Shown here: piece by piece, positions 10,164-18,129 of the stretch
How positions within the stretch are numbered: position 1 is the first letter of the stretch
Layout: every line of letters begins with the position of its first letter
NCBI GenBank assembly: GCA_029251865.1
Contig: JAQXCN010000068.1
Location: 1 to 48,761, forward strand
Reading direction: 5' to 3'
DNA length: 48,761 bases
Origin: Crocinitomicaceae bacterium
GTDB lineage: Bacteria > Bacteroidota > Bacteroidia > Flavobacteriales_D > Crocinitomicaceae
Position numbers and translations under genes: made by a program
The notes under the pieces: model-generated
Told to the model about the DNA's origin: nothing
Database searches by the model: none
What the model saw: the letters and a program-made list of their open reading frames with translations, nothing else

Positions 10164-10422
10164 TGCATAATCGCTTCCCAAAGGCCAAATATGCTAACAT
10201 CTTCAGTTATAAAATTTCTAATAAACGTCGGTTTATACTGGGTTTAATGAAAAAATATTAATACCGGTAAAAGATATTCCAGGATATTTAGGTTATCAAA
10301 ATATAAAAAACGAATCAGGACGCAATATTTTCACAAGTTACTGGGAATCTAAAGAAGCCATCAGTGACCTAACTACAAGACGCATAAAATCGCAAAAACT
10401 AAAGGCACGCACTGGTAAGTAG
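10160..10422 (+). pseudogene. Frameshifted antibiotic-biosynthesis-monooxygenase (ABM) family gene
   Basis: Reading from ATG 10160, which overlaps the paaZ stop by four bases, gives KAKYANIFSYKISNK and then runs into a stop at 10259. The overlapping -1 frame, open from 10225 to TAG 10422, gives TGFNEKILIPVKDIPGYLGY followed by GRNIFTSYWESKEAI. Joined, the two pieces recreate the ABM (dimeric alpha+beta barrel) layout: a YA-I-F strand, a helix, P-G-[YF]-L-G, then an I-x-x-SYW-[EK]-S-x-EAI segment. A one-base loss near 10217-10228 explains the break. It could be a recent pseudogene, a sequencing or assembly error, or less likely programmed frameshifting. ABM proteins include small heme- or quinol-oxidising enzymes; the role here is unknown. 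Confidence 0.7.
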
Positions 10423-10542
10423 ACTATCATAGTAGGGTCGTAAAAATTGTAGACAGTACAGAATGCAGTTCTCAATAGTTATAAATTAACAATTGATTTT
10501 CAGGTTCTTACATTGAGTTATAAGAAATACTTGTGCACTTTC

Positions 10543-10573
10543 TTGCCTAAGTGTCATTTATACACTAAGTTTG
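10543..10573 (+). promoter_or_regulatory. Promoter of the small protein-amt operon
   Basis: TTG at 10543-10545, a 20-nt spacer and a perfect -7 box TAAGTTTG at 10566-10573 make this the best-formed promoter in the window. In-frame TTG (10571) and GTG (10574) codons overlap or touch it, so the ATG at 10598 is the likely start of the gene. The stretch 10423-10542 between the pseudogene and this promoter shows no gene or structure. Confidence 0.7.
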
Positions 10574-10597
10574 GTGATATATATTAAAATCTATACC

Positions 10598-10810
10598 ATG
10601 ATCTCGACTAAAAAAAGAAGCCTAAACGAAATTAGACAAACAAAAGACTCCTTTTATGAGGTTCCTAATCTTAACAAAAAAAGTGTCGCAGAAGAAGTCA
10701 TTGAGGCTTATCTTAATCACCCAGGGGCACCTAATGAAATCTCGAAAGAAAACGTCAACGATTTTATAAAGTTTCTGAACATGAACCGTTACAAAATTAC
10801 TCAAGAATAA
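10598..10810 (+). CDS. Small conserved-looking protein upstream of amt
   Basis: A 70-residue soluble, helix-rich protein (MISTKKRSLNEIRQTKDSFY at the start, NDFIKFLNMNRYKITQE at the end) with no signal peptide or membrane segment. I do not recognise a family. Its stop is immediately followed by the amt ATG, and the strong promoter above it is the only one visible for both genes, so they share a transcript. The position resembles that of glnK in amtB-glnK operons, but there is no PII fold signature such as a T-loop tyrosine, so it is not PII. A regulatory link to ammonium transport is only suggested by context. An alternative upstream TTG start (10571) is disfavoured because it lies within the -7 box. 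Confidence 0.65.
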   Translation: MISTKKRSLNEIRQTKDSFYEVPNLNKKSVAEEVIEAYLNHPGAPNEISKENVNDFIKFLNMNRYKITQE

Positions 10811-12106
10811 ATGAGTTCTAGCATAGGTCGTAAAATCAATTTTATCTTCCTTGCTATCGTTGTCTTTCTAATTTTGATTGGCAACAAAACCTACGACTAT
10901 AACGTTTCTGAGCAAGCTATTGACAGTGGCGATACTGCATGGATGCTTGTATCAAGTGCCTTTGTACTCTTGATGACTCCTGGCCTCGCCTTCTTTTATG
11001 GAGGAATGGTAAATGTCAAAAACATTATCTCAACAATGCTTCAAAGCTTTGTTGCTCTAGGTGTAATTACTGTCGTGTGGGTCTTTGTTGGTTTTAGCCT
11101 TTCGTTTGGAGATAGTATCTATGGTATTATTGGCAACCCAACAACCTTTTTGTTTTTTGAGAATGTGACCCTTGCCCCGAATCCAGAATATGGCCCTACC
11201 ATCCCTTTTTTACTTTTTGCCTTTTTTCAATTAAAGTTTGCCATTATTACACCAGCACTAATTTCAGGTAGTTTTGCTGAGCGCATTCGTTTCAGAAGCT
11301 ATATTCTTTTCATGCTCCTTTTCACCTTACTTATATACACACCGCTTGCACACATGACGTGGCATCCTGAAGGATTATTTCGAAGATGGGGTGTTATTGA
11401 CTTTGCAGGTGGAACGGTTGTTCACATGTCTGCGGGTCTTGCGGCACTTGCTGGTGCCTTGTTCCTAGGAAAGCGAAAAACTATTATCGAGAAACCCGCA
11501 AATATCCCGTTCGTAATTCTGGGAACAGGATTGCTTTGGTTTGGATGGTTTGGATTCAATGCTGGTTCCGCTTTAGGGGCTAATTTCGATGCAGTTGTTG
11601 CATTTGCAAACACAAATGTCGCTTCAGCAACGAGTATGATTACCTGGATATTTTTTGACCGCTTTACAAATCGAAAAATGTCAGCAATCGGAGCGTGCAT
11701 TGGAGCGATTGTGGGCCTCGTTGCTATTACACCTGCCGCAGGAGTCGTCACGCTTGGGCAGAGTATGTTTATTGGTTTTGTGGCGGCATTAATTAGTAAT
11801 TTGGCGATTCGGCTCTTTAGAAAGCTCAATATTGACGACACCTTAGACGTCTTCCCTAGTCATGGGATCGGTGGGATTACCGGAATGATATTAACTGCTT
11901 TGTTCGCTTCGGAGGTTGGCCTAATCTATGGTGAAACTGAGACCTTTGTAATGCACCTTGTCGCCATTTTACTTGTTGTTGTTTACACATTAGCCATGAG
12001 CTATTTTTTGTTTAAGATCGTAAACCTAATAACACCCCTAAGGGTTCGAGAGGATCAAGAAGAAAGAGGCTTGGATGCTTCTCAACATGGAGAACACTTT
12101 TTATAG
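10811..12106 (+). CDS. amt: Ammonium transporter
   Basis: The 431-residue polytopic protein of the Amt/MEP/Rh family carries an N-terminal membrane anchor followed by the signature DTAWMLVSSAFVLLMTPGLAFFYGG. The paired pore histidines lie in GGTVVHMSAG and FPSHGIGGITG. It moves ammonium across the inner membrane as a trimer, and the cytosolic C-terminus (ERGLDASQHGEHF) retains the conserved tail that tunes channel activity. It is transcribed with the small gene directly upstream. Its stop is only 2 nt from the stop of convergent hflX, with no terminator between, so transcripts probably overlap. No glnK/PII gene is adjacent. Confidence 0.97.
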   Translation: MSSSIGRKINFIFLAIVVFLILIGNKTYDYNVSEQAIDSGDTAWMLVSSAFVLLMTPGLAFFYGGMVNVKNIISTMLQSFVALGVITVVWVFVGFSLSFGDSIYGIIGNPTTFLFFENVTLAPNPEYGPTIPFLLFAFFQLKFAIITPALISGSFAERIRFRSYILFMLLFTLLIYTPLAHMTWHPEGLFRRWGVIDFAGGTVVHMSAGLAALAGALFLGKRKTIIEKPANIPFVILGTGLLWFGWFGFNAGSALGANFDAVVAFANTNVASATSMITWIFFDRFTNRKMSAIGACIGAIVGLVAITPAAGVVTLGQSMFIGFVAALISNLAIRLFRKLNIDDTLDVFPSHGIGGITGMILTALFASEVGLIYGETETFVMHLVAILLVVVYTLAMSYFLFKIVNLITPLRVREDQEERGLDASQHGEHFL

Positions 12107-12108
12107 TT

Positions 12109-13296
12109 TCAATACAAAAAGTTGTTGTAGGGATATCGAACCTTAAAGATCTCTTTTACTTCTTTGTACAAAATACCCCTGAGCTCATCCATATTTTCCT
12201 TCTTTTGAGCGGAAATGAATATGACTTTCTCTGGGCCTAATTTAGCCATCCATGATTTTTTAAGGGCATCAAGGGATGATAAACCATCAGGATCCTCAAG
12301 TTCATCTTCAGGAGGCAAGTAAGCATCGATTTTATTAAAAACAACAATAGTCGGCTTTTCAGATTTATCTATCTCTGCTAATGTTTCATTTACGACACGA
12401 TAATGGTCCTCAAAATTTTGATGAGAAATATCCAATACATGAATTAGTAAGTCTGCTTCACGAACCTCATCAAGCGTCGATTTAAAAGATTCCATAAGCT
12501 GCTGTGGAAGCTTTCTTATAAAACCTACTGTATCCGTTAATAACAGTGGTAAATTGCCGAGAACCACCTTTCTTACAGTAGTATCCAAAGTTGCAAAAAG
12601 CTTGTTTTCTGCAAAGACCTTTGACTTTGACAACACATTCATTAAGGTACTCTTCCCAACATTTGTGTACCCCACAAGCGCAACCCGAACAAGCTGACCA
12701 CGATTGCCTCTTTGAACACGTTTTTGCTTATCTATGGATTTTAGGCGCTCTTTCATTAATGAAACTCTCTGGCCTATAATCCTTCGATCTGTTTCTATTT
12801 GGGATTCTCCTGGACCACGCATTCCAATTCCTCCTTTTTGACGTTCTAAGTGGGTCCAGAGACCTGTTAATCTAGGGAGCATATATTGAAGTTGCGCGAG
12901 TTCTACTTGAGTCTTTGCGTGATAGGTCATTGCCCTACTCGCAAAAATGTCTAAAATTAAAATCGTTCTGTCTAAAATTTTACATTCTAAAATCTTTTCT
13001 ATATTTCTAAGTTGTGATGGCGAGAGCTCATCATCAAAAATCACTAACGTTATATCTTTTGCCTTGATATACTCCCTAATTTCATCGATTTTCCCGCTTC
13101 CAACATAAGTTTTTGGATTTGGAACAGGAAGGTTTTGAAGAAAAATATGTTCCGTTTGTGCTCCTGCTGTTTCAGCGAGAAAACGCAATTCCTCTAGATG
13201 TTCTCGTGCTTCTTCGTCTGAAATTCTTGAATGTGCAACACCCACAAGCGCACAAAGTTCTTGTTCTATTTCAATATTTTTGGTTGGCTTTCCCAT
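12109..13296 (-). CDS. hflX: Ribosome-associated GTPase HflX
   Basis: A 395-residue protein with the HflX N-terminal domain (NPKTYVGSGKIDEI, then the glycine-rich linker GGIGMRGPGESQIETDRR) and a GTPase domain with G1 GYTNVGKS (209-216), G3 DTVGF and G4 FNKID. HflX splits stalled or hibernating 70S ribosomes, particularly after stress. Its ATG overlaps the stop of the upstream cytochrome c gene by one base (TAATG), making it the last gene of a lepA - cytochrome b-like - cytochrome c - hflX run. It converges on amt with a 2-nt gap. Confidence 0.96.
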   Translation of the reverse strand: MGKPTKNIEIEQELCALVGVAHSRISDEEAREHLEELRFLAETAGAQTEHIFLQNLPVPNPKTYVGSGKIDEIREYIKAKDITLVIFDDELSPSQLRNIEKILECKILDRTILILDIFASRAMTYHAKTQVELAQLQYMLPRLTGLWTHLERQKGGIGMRGPGESQIETDRRIIGQRVSLMKERLKSIDKQKRVQRGNRGQLVRVALVGYTNVGKSTLMNVLSKSKVFAENKLFATLDTTVRKVVLGNLPLLLTDTVGFIRKLPQQLMESFKSTLDEVREADLLIHVLDISHQNFEDHYRVVNETLAEIDKSEKPTIVVFNKIDAYLPPEDELEDPDGLSSLDALKKSWMAKLGPEKVIFISAQKKENMDELRGILYKEVKEIFKVRYPYNNFLY

Positions 13297-13616
13297 TAAT
13301 TTCTCAAGCTAATCACGTACTCAGATAACCAAGACAGTTTTTCTTCGGAATTCAGCGTTTTTACGTAAGAAGGCATTGCTCCCTTTCCTTCCCGAATTAT
13401 TTTTTGAATCGCATCGGTATTCAACGTACTTATTTGTAAGTTTTTAGATCCACTAGCACCAAGGTCCCCTGTTGCACCATGACATCTTGTGCAATGGATC
13501 GTATAGAGTTTTTCGCCATTCTCTATAGCTGATGCGCTCCACTGTTCTTCAGCATCTTCAACACCACAAGAGAATAGAAAAAGGAATGAAAAAATAAAAA
13601 TGACCCTCAGAACCAT
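13296..13616 (-). CDS. Lipoprotein mono-heme cytochrome c
   Basis: The 106-residue protein begins with a lipoprotein signal ending at FLFSC (Cys17), followed by one heme-binding CxxCH motif, CTRCH (Cys42, Cys45, His46), and a later GAMPSYV that supplies a plausible distal methionine ligand. It should be a small class I cytochrome c anchored to a membrane on the extracytoplasmic side. It overlaps the upstream cytochrome b-like gene by 10 nt and hflX by 1 nt, so it is translationally coupled to both. It probably passes electrons to or from the neighbouring membrane protein; the respiratory partner is not identified. Confidence 0.9.
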   Translation of the reverse strand: MVLRVIFIFSFLFLFSCGVEDAEEQWSASAIENGEKLYTIHCTRCHGATGDLGASGSKNLQISTLNTDAIQKIIREGKGAMPSYVKTLNSEEKLSWLSEYVISLRN

Positions 13617-14032
13617 TGACCTCCTAAACCTCTAAATGGCCACGGAATTGATGCAATAATTAATACCAGACCTATTACATACCACAAAGCTATTTTCTTG
13701 TTTTTCAGAATGGCTGATTCTTGTTTTTCGGCCAACTTCCGCCCAACCGTAACGACTACAATTGCCGCTAACATTCCGATAAGGTGTTCCATACCATAAA
13801 AACGCAAAGCTGCATCTTTCATCCAACCCGAGGCAAACGATACTTTAGGAGAGATGAAATATAAAATCAAGCCTAATAATAATTGTAAATGCAGGGAAAT
13901 CATAGCAAATAAATTTACCATTTTATCCCTTTTTTCATAACTCGACTTATTTTTTCCAATTGCATTAAATATTGCATATAACAATAAGCCCAATACGAGC
14001 CATCTTAACCCTGAGTGTGCATGTACCAACAT
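13607..14032 (-). CDS. Cytochrome b-like four-helix membrane protein
   Basis: The 141-residue protein has about four membrane helices and conserved-type histidines in the first (HAHSGLRWLVLGL), second (ISLHLQLLLGL) and third (GMEHLIGMLAAIV) segments, consistent with heme binding inside the membrane. Similar short proteins are common in Flavobacteriia and are usually annotated as cytochrome B, but I know of no experimental work. It starts 9 nt after lepA and overlaps the cytochrome c gene by 10 nt, which supports a two-protein redox unit. It may alternatively be a heme-free membrane protein; the assignment rests on histidine placement. Confidence 0.7.
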   Translation of the reverse strand: MLVHAHSGLRWLVLGLLLYAIFNAIGKNKSSYEKRDKMVNLFAMISLHLQLLLGLILYFISPKVSFASGWMKDAALRFYGMEHLIGMLAAIVVVTVGRKLAEKQESAILKNKKIALWYVIGLVLIIASIPWPFRGLGGQWF

Positions 14033-14041
14033 AGTTTTTAT

Positions 14042-15838
14042 TTAATCGTTCAATTTCAAAACAGCAAGAAATGCTTCTTGTGGCACTTCAACTTTACCAA
14101 CTTGACGCATGCGTTTTTTTCCTGCCTTTTGTTTTTCTAATAATTTTCTTTTCCTTGTAATATCTCCCCCGTAACATTTTGCCGTTACATCTTTTCTAAG
14201 TGCTTTTATCGTTTCTCTTGCAATAACTTTTGCCCCAATTGCAGCTTGCACAGGTATTTCAAATTGTTGTCTTGGAATCAATTCTTTCAACTTTAAACAA
14301 ATTCTTTTTCCCAGATCAAAAGCATTGCTTCTGTGGACTAAAGCTGACAGTGCGTCAACCTGTTCTCCATTTAATAACAAATCCATTTTTATTAAATCAG
14401 ACGCTTTATATCCGGTCGGGTGATAATCAAAAGATGCGTAGCCTCGTGAAACAGATTTAAGCCTGTCGTAGAAATCAAAGACGATTTCAGCTAACGGCAT
14501 TTCAAAAGTAATTTCTACACGGTCTTGGGTTAAATATACCTGATTTTGTAATTCCCCTCGCTTTTCTATGCATAGGGTCATTATGGCACCAACATATTCC
14601 GTTTTAGTAATAACTTGGGCGCGAATATATGGCTCTTCAATTTTGTCCATTCCTGAGGGGTCTGGTAGCTCAGAAGGATTATTTACTATCATCACCTCAT
14701 CAGGGGTCTTCTTCATGTAGGATTTATATGAAACGTTGGGCACAGTCGTTATCACGGTCATGTTAAATTCACGCTCTAACCGTTCTTGAATGATTTCCAT
14801 GTGTAACATTCCCAAGAATCCACAACGAAAACCAAAGCCTAATGCAGCAGAAGATTCAGGTTCAAAAACGAGCGAGGAATCATTGAGTTGAAGCTTTTCC
14901 ATAGAATACCTGAGTTCCTCATAATCCTCTGAATCAACAGGGTAAATACCTGCAAAAACCATAGGCTTTACATCTTCAAATCCTTTCAAAGCGCTTTCAC
15001 ACTGGTTTTCTGTGGAGGTAATCGTATCTCCAACCTTAACCTCATTCGCCTGCTTGATACCTGAAATTATATATCCAACATCCCCTGCTCTAACTTCTTT
15101 TTTGGGTTCTAATCCCATTTTTAAAACGCCTATTTCGTCTGCATTATAATCACGTTTTGTATTAAAGAACCTAATTCTTTGTCCTTTACGCATTACACCA
15201 TTTTGTACACGATAATAAGCTATAATTCCTCTAAAAGGATTAAATACAGAATCAAAAATCATTGCTTGTAATGGCGCCTCCTCATCTCCTTTTGGAGGCG
15301 GAACAGTATTCACTACTGCAGCTAAAATTTCTTCTACACCTAAACCTGTTTTACCAGAAGCCTGAATGATTTCTTCATATTCGCAACCGATAAGCTCTAC
15401 AATTTGATCCGAAACTTCTTCGGGCATCGCGCCCGGAAGGTCCATTTTATTTAAAATCGGAATAATTTTTAAGTCGTGCTCCAGCGCCAGGTACAGATTA
15501 GAAATGGTTTGCGCTTCAATTCCTTGAGACGCATCCACGATAAGTAATGCCCCTTCACAAGCGGCGATGGAACGTGATACTTCATAGGAAAAATCAACGT
15601 GTCCTGGTGTATCAATTAAATTTAAAACATAGTCATCACCTTCATACTGATAACTCATCTGAATTGCGTGACTTTTTATGGTAATTCCTCTTTCTCTTTC
15701 GAGCTCCATATCATCTAACGCCTGATTTTGCATTTCTCGCTCCGAGATAGTTCCTGTAGTCTGTAAAAGACGATCCGCAAGGGTGCTTTTTCCGTGGTCA
15801 ATATGGGCAATTATGCAGAAATTTCGAATGTGCTTCAT
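14042..15838 (-). CDS. lepA: Translation elongation factor 4 (LepA)
   Basis: The protein has 598 residues, the standard LepA length. The GTPase core shows [10 protein letters not shown] (11-20), the switch [11 protein letters not shown] and NKMDLPG. It is followed by domain 2, EF-G-like domains ([14 protein letters not shown]) and the LepA-specific C-terminal domain ending [17 protein letters not shown]. It is a ribosome-bound GTPase acting in translation, back-translocation or ribosome assembly. It leads the run into the cytochrome pair and hflX. A perfect -7 box lies only 7 nt before its ATG, so its leader must be extremely short if that box is used. Confidence 0.98.
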   Translation of the reverse strand: MKHIRNFCIIAHIDHGKSTLADRLLQTTGTISEREMQNQALDDMELERERGITIKSHAIQMSYQYEGDDYVLNLIDTPGHVDFSYEVSRSIAACEGALLIVDASQGIEAQTISNLYLALEHDLKIIPILNKMDLPGAMPEEVSDQIVELIGCEYEEIIQASGKTGLGVEEILAAVVNTVPPPKGDEEAPLQAMIFDSVFNPFRGIIAYYRVQNGVMRKGQRIRFFNTKRDYNADEIGVLKMGLEPKKEVRAGDVGYIISGIKQANEVKVGDTITSTENQCESALKGFEDVKPMVFAGIYPVDSEDYEELRYSMEKLQLNDSSLVFEPESSAALGFGFRCGFLGMLHMEIIQERLEREFNMTVITTVPNVSYKSYMKKTPDEVMIVNNPSELPDPSGMDKIEEPYIRAQVITKTEYVGAIMTLCIEKRGELQNQVYLTQDRVEITFEMPLAEIVFDFYDRLKSVSRGYASFDYHPTGYKASDLIKMDLLLNGEQVDALSALVHRSNAFDLGKRICLKLKELIPRQQFEIPVQAAIGAKVIARETIKALRKDVTAKCYGGDITRKRKLLEKQKAGKKRMRQVGKVEVPQEAFLAVLKLND

Positions 15839-15845
15839 GAGTTCT

Positions 15846-15853
15846 CAAAATTA
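15846..15853 (-). promoter_or_regulatory. -7 box next to the lepA start
   Basis: On the minus strand this reads TAATTTTG, matching TAnnTTTG exactly. It ends 7 nt before the lepA ATG. No TTG -33 element is visible at the usual spacing. If active it would yield a leaderless or nearly leaderless lepA transcript. Confidence 0.4.
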
Positions 15854-15905
15854 CACTTTTAAATCCGATTATTTTGTCTGTTTGTAGACCTATTTCAAAA
15901 TGAAT

Positions 15906-16943
15906 TCACTTGATAAATCTAGCATATTCTACCTCTTTATGAAGCGGTGTTCCTTTTAGCATGAAATCTGCCATTTCTTTAGAAAGTAATGGCGCCATCA
16001 TGTAACCCTTTGTACCCAAACCATTAAAAATAAAAAGGCCCTTGTGCTTCGGGTGCATTCCTAAAACCGGCCTTCTATCAACTACTGTTGGGCGCATACC
16101 CACCTGTTGACCCACGACTTTATAAGGTAGGTCTGTAATTCTTTGAATAACGACTTCAAGCTTTTCTCTTGCCTCTGTTGTTACGCTTAGCTCAGGTTCA
16201 TTCCACTCATAAGTAGCTCCGAGCTTAAACTTATTTGAACCAAGAGGTAATAAGAATCCTTTTCGATTCCATGACTCACCCTCAGGTAATTCCTTACTTT
16301 CAAGTTCCAAAATCTGCCCCCTATTGTATTGGATATTTGCTGGTTCAAAAAAGGATATTTTATTGTTGGCAGAGCCACAACAAAAAACAACCGCATCATA
16401 TTTTTCGGAACCGTAGGTTAGTTTAGAAGCATTGAACAAGTTCTCGTTGAAAAATGCTGTATTTAACACCCCTTGTTTACCCAAGTAATCATGGAGTCCT
16501 GTCATAAACACTTCAGACCGAATCCAAAAAGCACTTTTAACCAACCCAGAACCAAATTCACTTTTTGCATTTGGCACCTGCTTATGAAAATCGCTATGAA
16601 CAGTTAAAAAATCATTGTATCCCGATTGGTGTTGTTTTTTTTCCCAATAACCGCGCTCTTGATCAGAGGAAAAAAACCTTCTAATTTTAAGGTCCGCCAA
16701 AAATTCAATGCCAAATTTCTGTTCAAGATCATTGTAAAAACTTCGTGCGTAGGGCAGCATTTCCGTAGCCCGCCAGGATAAGTTCATGCGCCTAAAAACC
16801 ATTGGATTAACCATGCCGGACGCAATAACAGAGGAATAATTCTGGCCCCTATCCAAAACAGTAACATTTATGTTCTGCTCAATTAGCTGCAGCGCTAAAG
16901 AACCCCCTGCTATTCCTCCCCCAATGATTAAAACATTTTTCAT
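15906..16943 (-). CDS. FAD-dependent oxidoreductase (DAO family)
   Basis: A 345-residue flavoprotein with the N-terminal dinucleotide-binding motif IIGGGIAGGSLALQL and a C-terminal segment (GLFIFNGLGTKGYMMAPLL) typical of the D-amino-acid oxidase/glycine oxidase superfamily. This group oxidises amines or amino acids at the C-N bond, or belongs to MnmC-like tRNA-modifying enzymes. The substrate cannot be assigned here. Its ATG overlaps the comF stop by 4 nt (ATGA), so the two genes are translationally coupled. The gene lies 67 nt upstream of lepA on the same strand. Confidence 0.85.
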   Translation of the reverse strand: MKNVLIIGGGIAGGSLALQLIEQNINVTVLDRGQNYSSVIASGMVNPMVFRRMNLSWRATEMLPYARSFYNDLEQKFGIEFLADLKIRRFFSSDQERGYWEKKQHQSGYNDFLTVHSDFHKQVPNAKSEFGSGLVKSAFWIRSEVFMTGLHDYLGKQGVLNTAFFNENLFNASKLTYGSEKYDAVVFCCGSANNKISFFEPANIQYNRGQILELESKELPEGESWNRKGFLLPLGSNKFKLGATYEWNEPELSVTTEAREKLEVVIQRITDLPYKVVGQQVGMRPTVVDRRPVLGMHPKHKGLFIFNGLGTKGYMMAPLLSKEMADFMLKGTPLHKEVEYARFIK

Positions 16944-17665
16944 ACTGATTGCGCTAAAGCTAAGCTAAAAATAGTGATTTGTAAATTGGCATTCTTTTCC
17001 AAGAGAGCCTCACAAATGGCATTGATTGTGGCCCCCGTGGTTATAACATCATCCACAATTGCAACAGACTGATAATTTACAATGTCGTCTGAAATACGAA
17101 AACTGCCTCTTATGTTTTGAGCCCGCCCCTTTTTTGAAAGTTTTGTCTGGGTTTTAGTATTAAACGCTTTTTTTATCAGATTCGTTTTAACGGGCACACA
17201 TATAATTCGAGAAACGCCGTTTGCAATCAATTCACTTTGATTATAACCACGGTCAAATCTTTTTCTTGGATGAATCGGCACCGGTATTAAAGCCTGGGCA
17301 AAAACTGTAGCGTTTTCCTCCTGAAACTGAAGGCCTAAAACCGTTCCAAAATAAGCTCCTAATCTGCTGTTATGCCTGTATTTCAACTCGTGTAGTAAGG
17401 TCTGAATTGGTGCAGAATCACGAAACCTGTAAAGCGCACAAATTTGAACCACCGACGTTGATTGTATTGCCTGAAAAACCTGATTATAGGTCTGTTTTCG
17501 CTGCCATTTAATTAATTCTAGGTCCATTAAACAAGTGTAACATAAATAGGGGCTCTTCGCTGTTAATTCTCGTTTACAATGAATGCATAAATCAGGATAA
17601 AGAAGATGAATTACTGGTTTTAGAAAGAAAATTATTTGACCGAAAAGCGCATAGAACCAAGACAT
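16940..17665 (-). CDS. comF: ComF family phosphoribosyltransferase-like protein
   Basis: This 241-residue protein has an N-terminal four-cysteine zinc knuckle (Cys27, Cys30, Cys42, Cys45) and a phosphoribosyltransferase domain ending in the PRPP loop VAIVDDVITTGAT, with the family motif PVPIHPRKRFDRGYNQSELI between. ComF proteins are needed for natural transformation in several bacteria, acting with single-stranded DNA import on the cytoplasmic side, although the homologues are widespread in non-competent species. It is the first gene of the comF-oxidoreductase pair and diverges from the nrdBA leader region. Confidence 0.9.
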   Translation of the reverse strand: MSWFYALFGQIIFFLKPVIHLLYPDLCIHCKRELTAKSPYLCYTCLMDLELIKWQRKQTYNQVFQAIQSTSVVQICALYRFRDSAPIQTLLHELKYRHNSRLGAYFGTVLGLQFQEENATVFAQALIPVPIHPRKRFDRGYNQSELIANGVSRIICVPVKTNLIKKAFNTKTQTKLSKKGRAQNIRGSFRISDDIVNYQSVAIVDDVITTGATINAICEALLEKNANLQITIFSLALAQSV

Positions 17666-17960
17666 AAAAGGGAAGTTATTCTATATGAACAATTCAGTGT
17701 GAAAAACACATTTCAATTTGATATAAACCGAGAAAGAATGTCCGCTATATTTATACTTATAAAAGATTGTAAAAAAATCAATACCATTTCTAAAAAACAT
17801 CAATAAAAGTTTTAAAGTTTACTTAAAAACTTTGTGGATATCTTTCCCCTTGATGTTCATAATCGCTGAAAGGATTGCCAATGAATGGATTGCGATAATG
17901 AGTGTTGAAAACATTAAAGAATTGTTGATTTCTTTAATTTGATTTAGAAAGATTTTTAAC
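17666..17960 (+). other. Intergenic region between comF and the nrdBA promoter
   Basis: About 295 nt without a convincing gene. It contains a small hairpin (GTGT/ACAC near 17697-17706), a near-match to a DnaA box (TGTGGATAT, 17833-17841) and an ATG-initiated frame of 29 codons (17853-17942) that overlaps the nrdB -33 element. DnaA control of nrd genes is known in other bacteria, but a single imperfect site is weak evidence. Confidence 0.3.
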
Positions 17961-17968
17961 AATTTTTG
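17939..17968 (+). promoter_or_regulatory. Putative nrdBA promoter
   Basis: TTG at 17939-17941, a 19-nt spacer and AATTTTTG at 17961-17968 (one mismatch from TAnnTTTG). The predicted transcription start near 17973 falls exactly at the first base-paired element of the leader, which supports the call. Confidence 0.5.
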
Positions 17969-17970
17969 TA

Positions 17971-18129
17971 TGCCTCAGCGGACTGAAGCTCTTCTCCAAA
18001 TAAGAGTCCATAAAGAAAGCTAAGGAAGCAAGTTTTTTTAGGGAAACGCGATAAGAGTTACGAGGATTAAAAACCTCGCAGGAAATCGCCTCCCCTTAAC
18101 GTTTTAGAAACCAAGTAACTAAATTAAAT
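17971..18129 (+). ncRNA. Structured 5' leader of nrdBA, class unknown
   Basis: About 155 nt of leader with two nested hairpins. In the first, CTCTT (17989-17993) pairs with AAGAG (18002-18006) and GGA (17980-17982) with TCC (18007-18009) across a bulge. The second is a three-tier stem: GGG (18041-18043) with CCC near 18092-18095, GCGAT (18048-18052) with ATCGC (18085-18089), and CGAGG (18061-18065) with CCTCG (18074-18078). Between them is a T7 tract (18032-18038). I do not recognise a known riboswitch class. A regulatory role for ribonucleotide reductase expression is inferred from position. Confidence 0.5.

Noticed and set aside
11422-11841. 139-residue minus-strand frame opposite amt
   Set aside because: It lies wholly inside a clear ammonium transporter gene, has no start context and no recognisable features.
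17853-17942. 29-codon frame between comF and nrdB
   Set aside because: It overlaps the nrdB -33 element, lacks a convincing promoter of its own and resembles nothing known; treated as chance.
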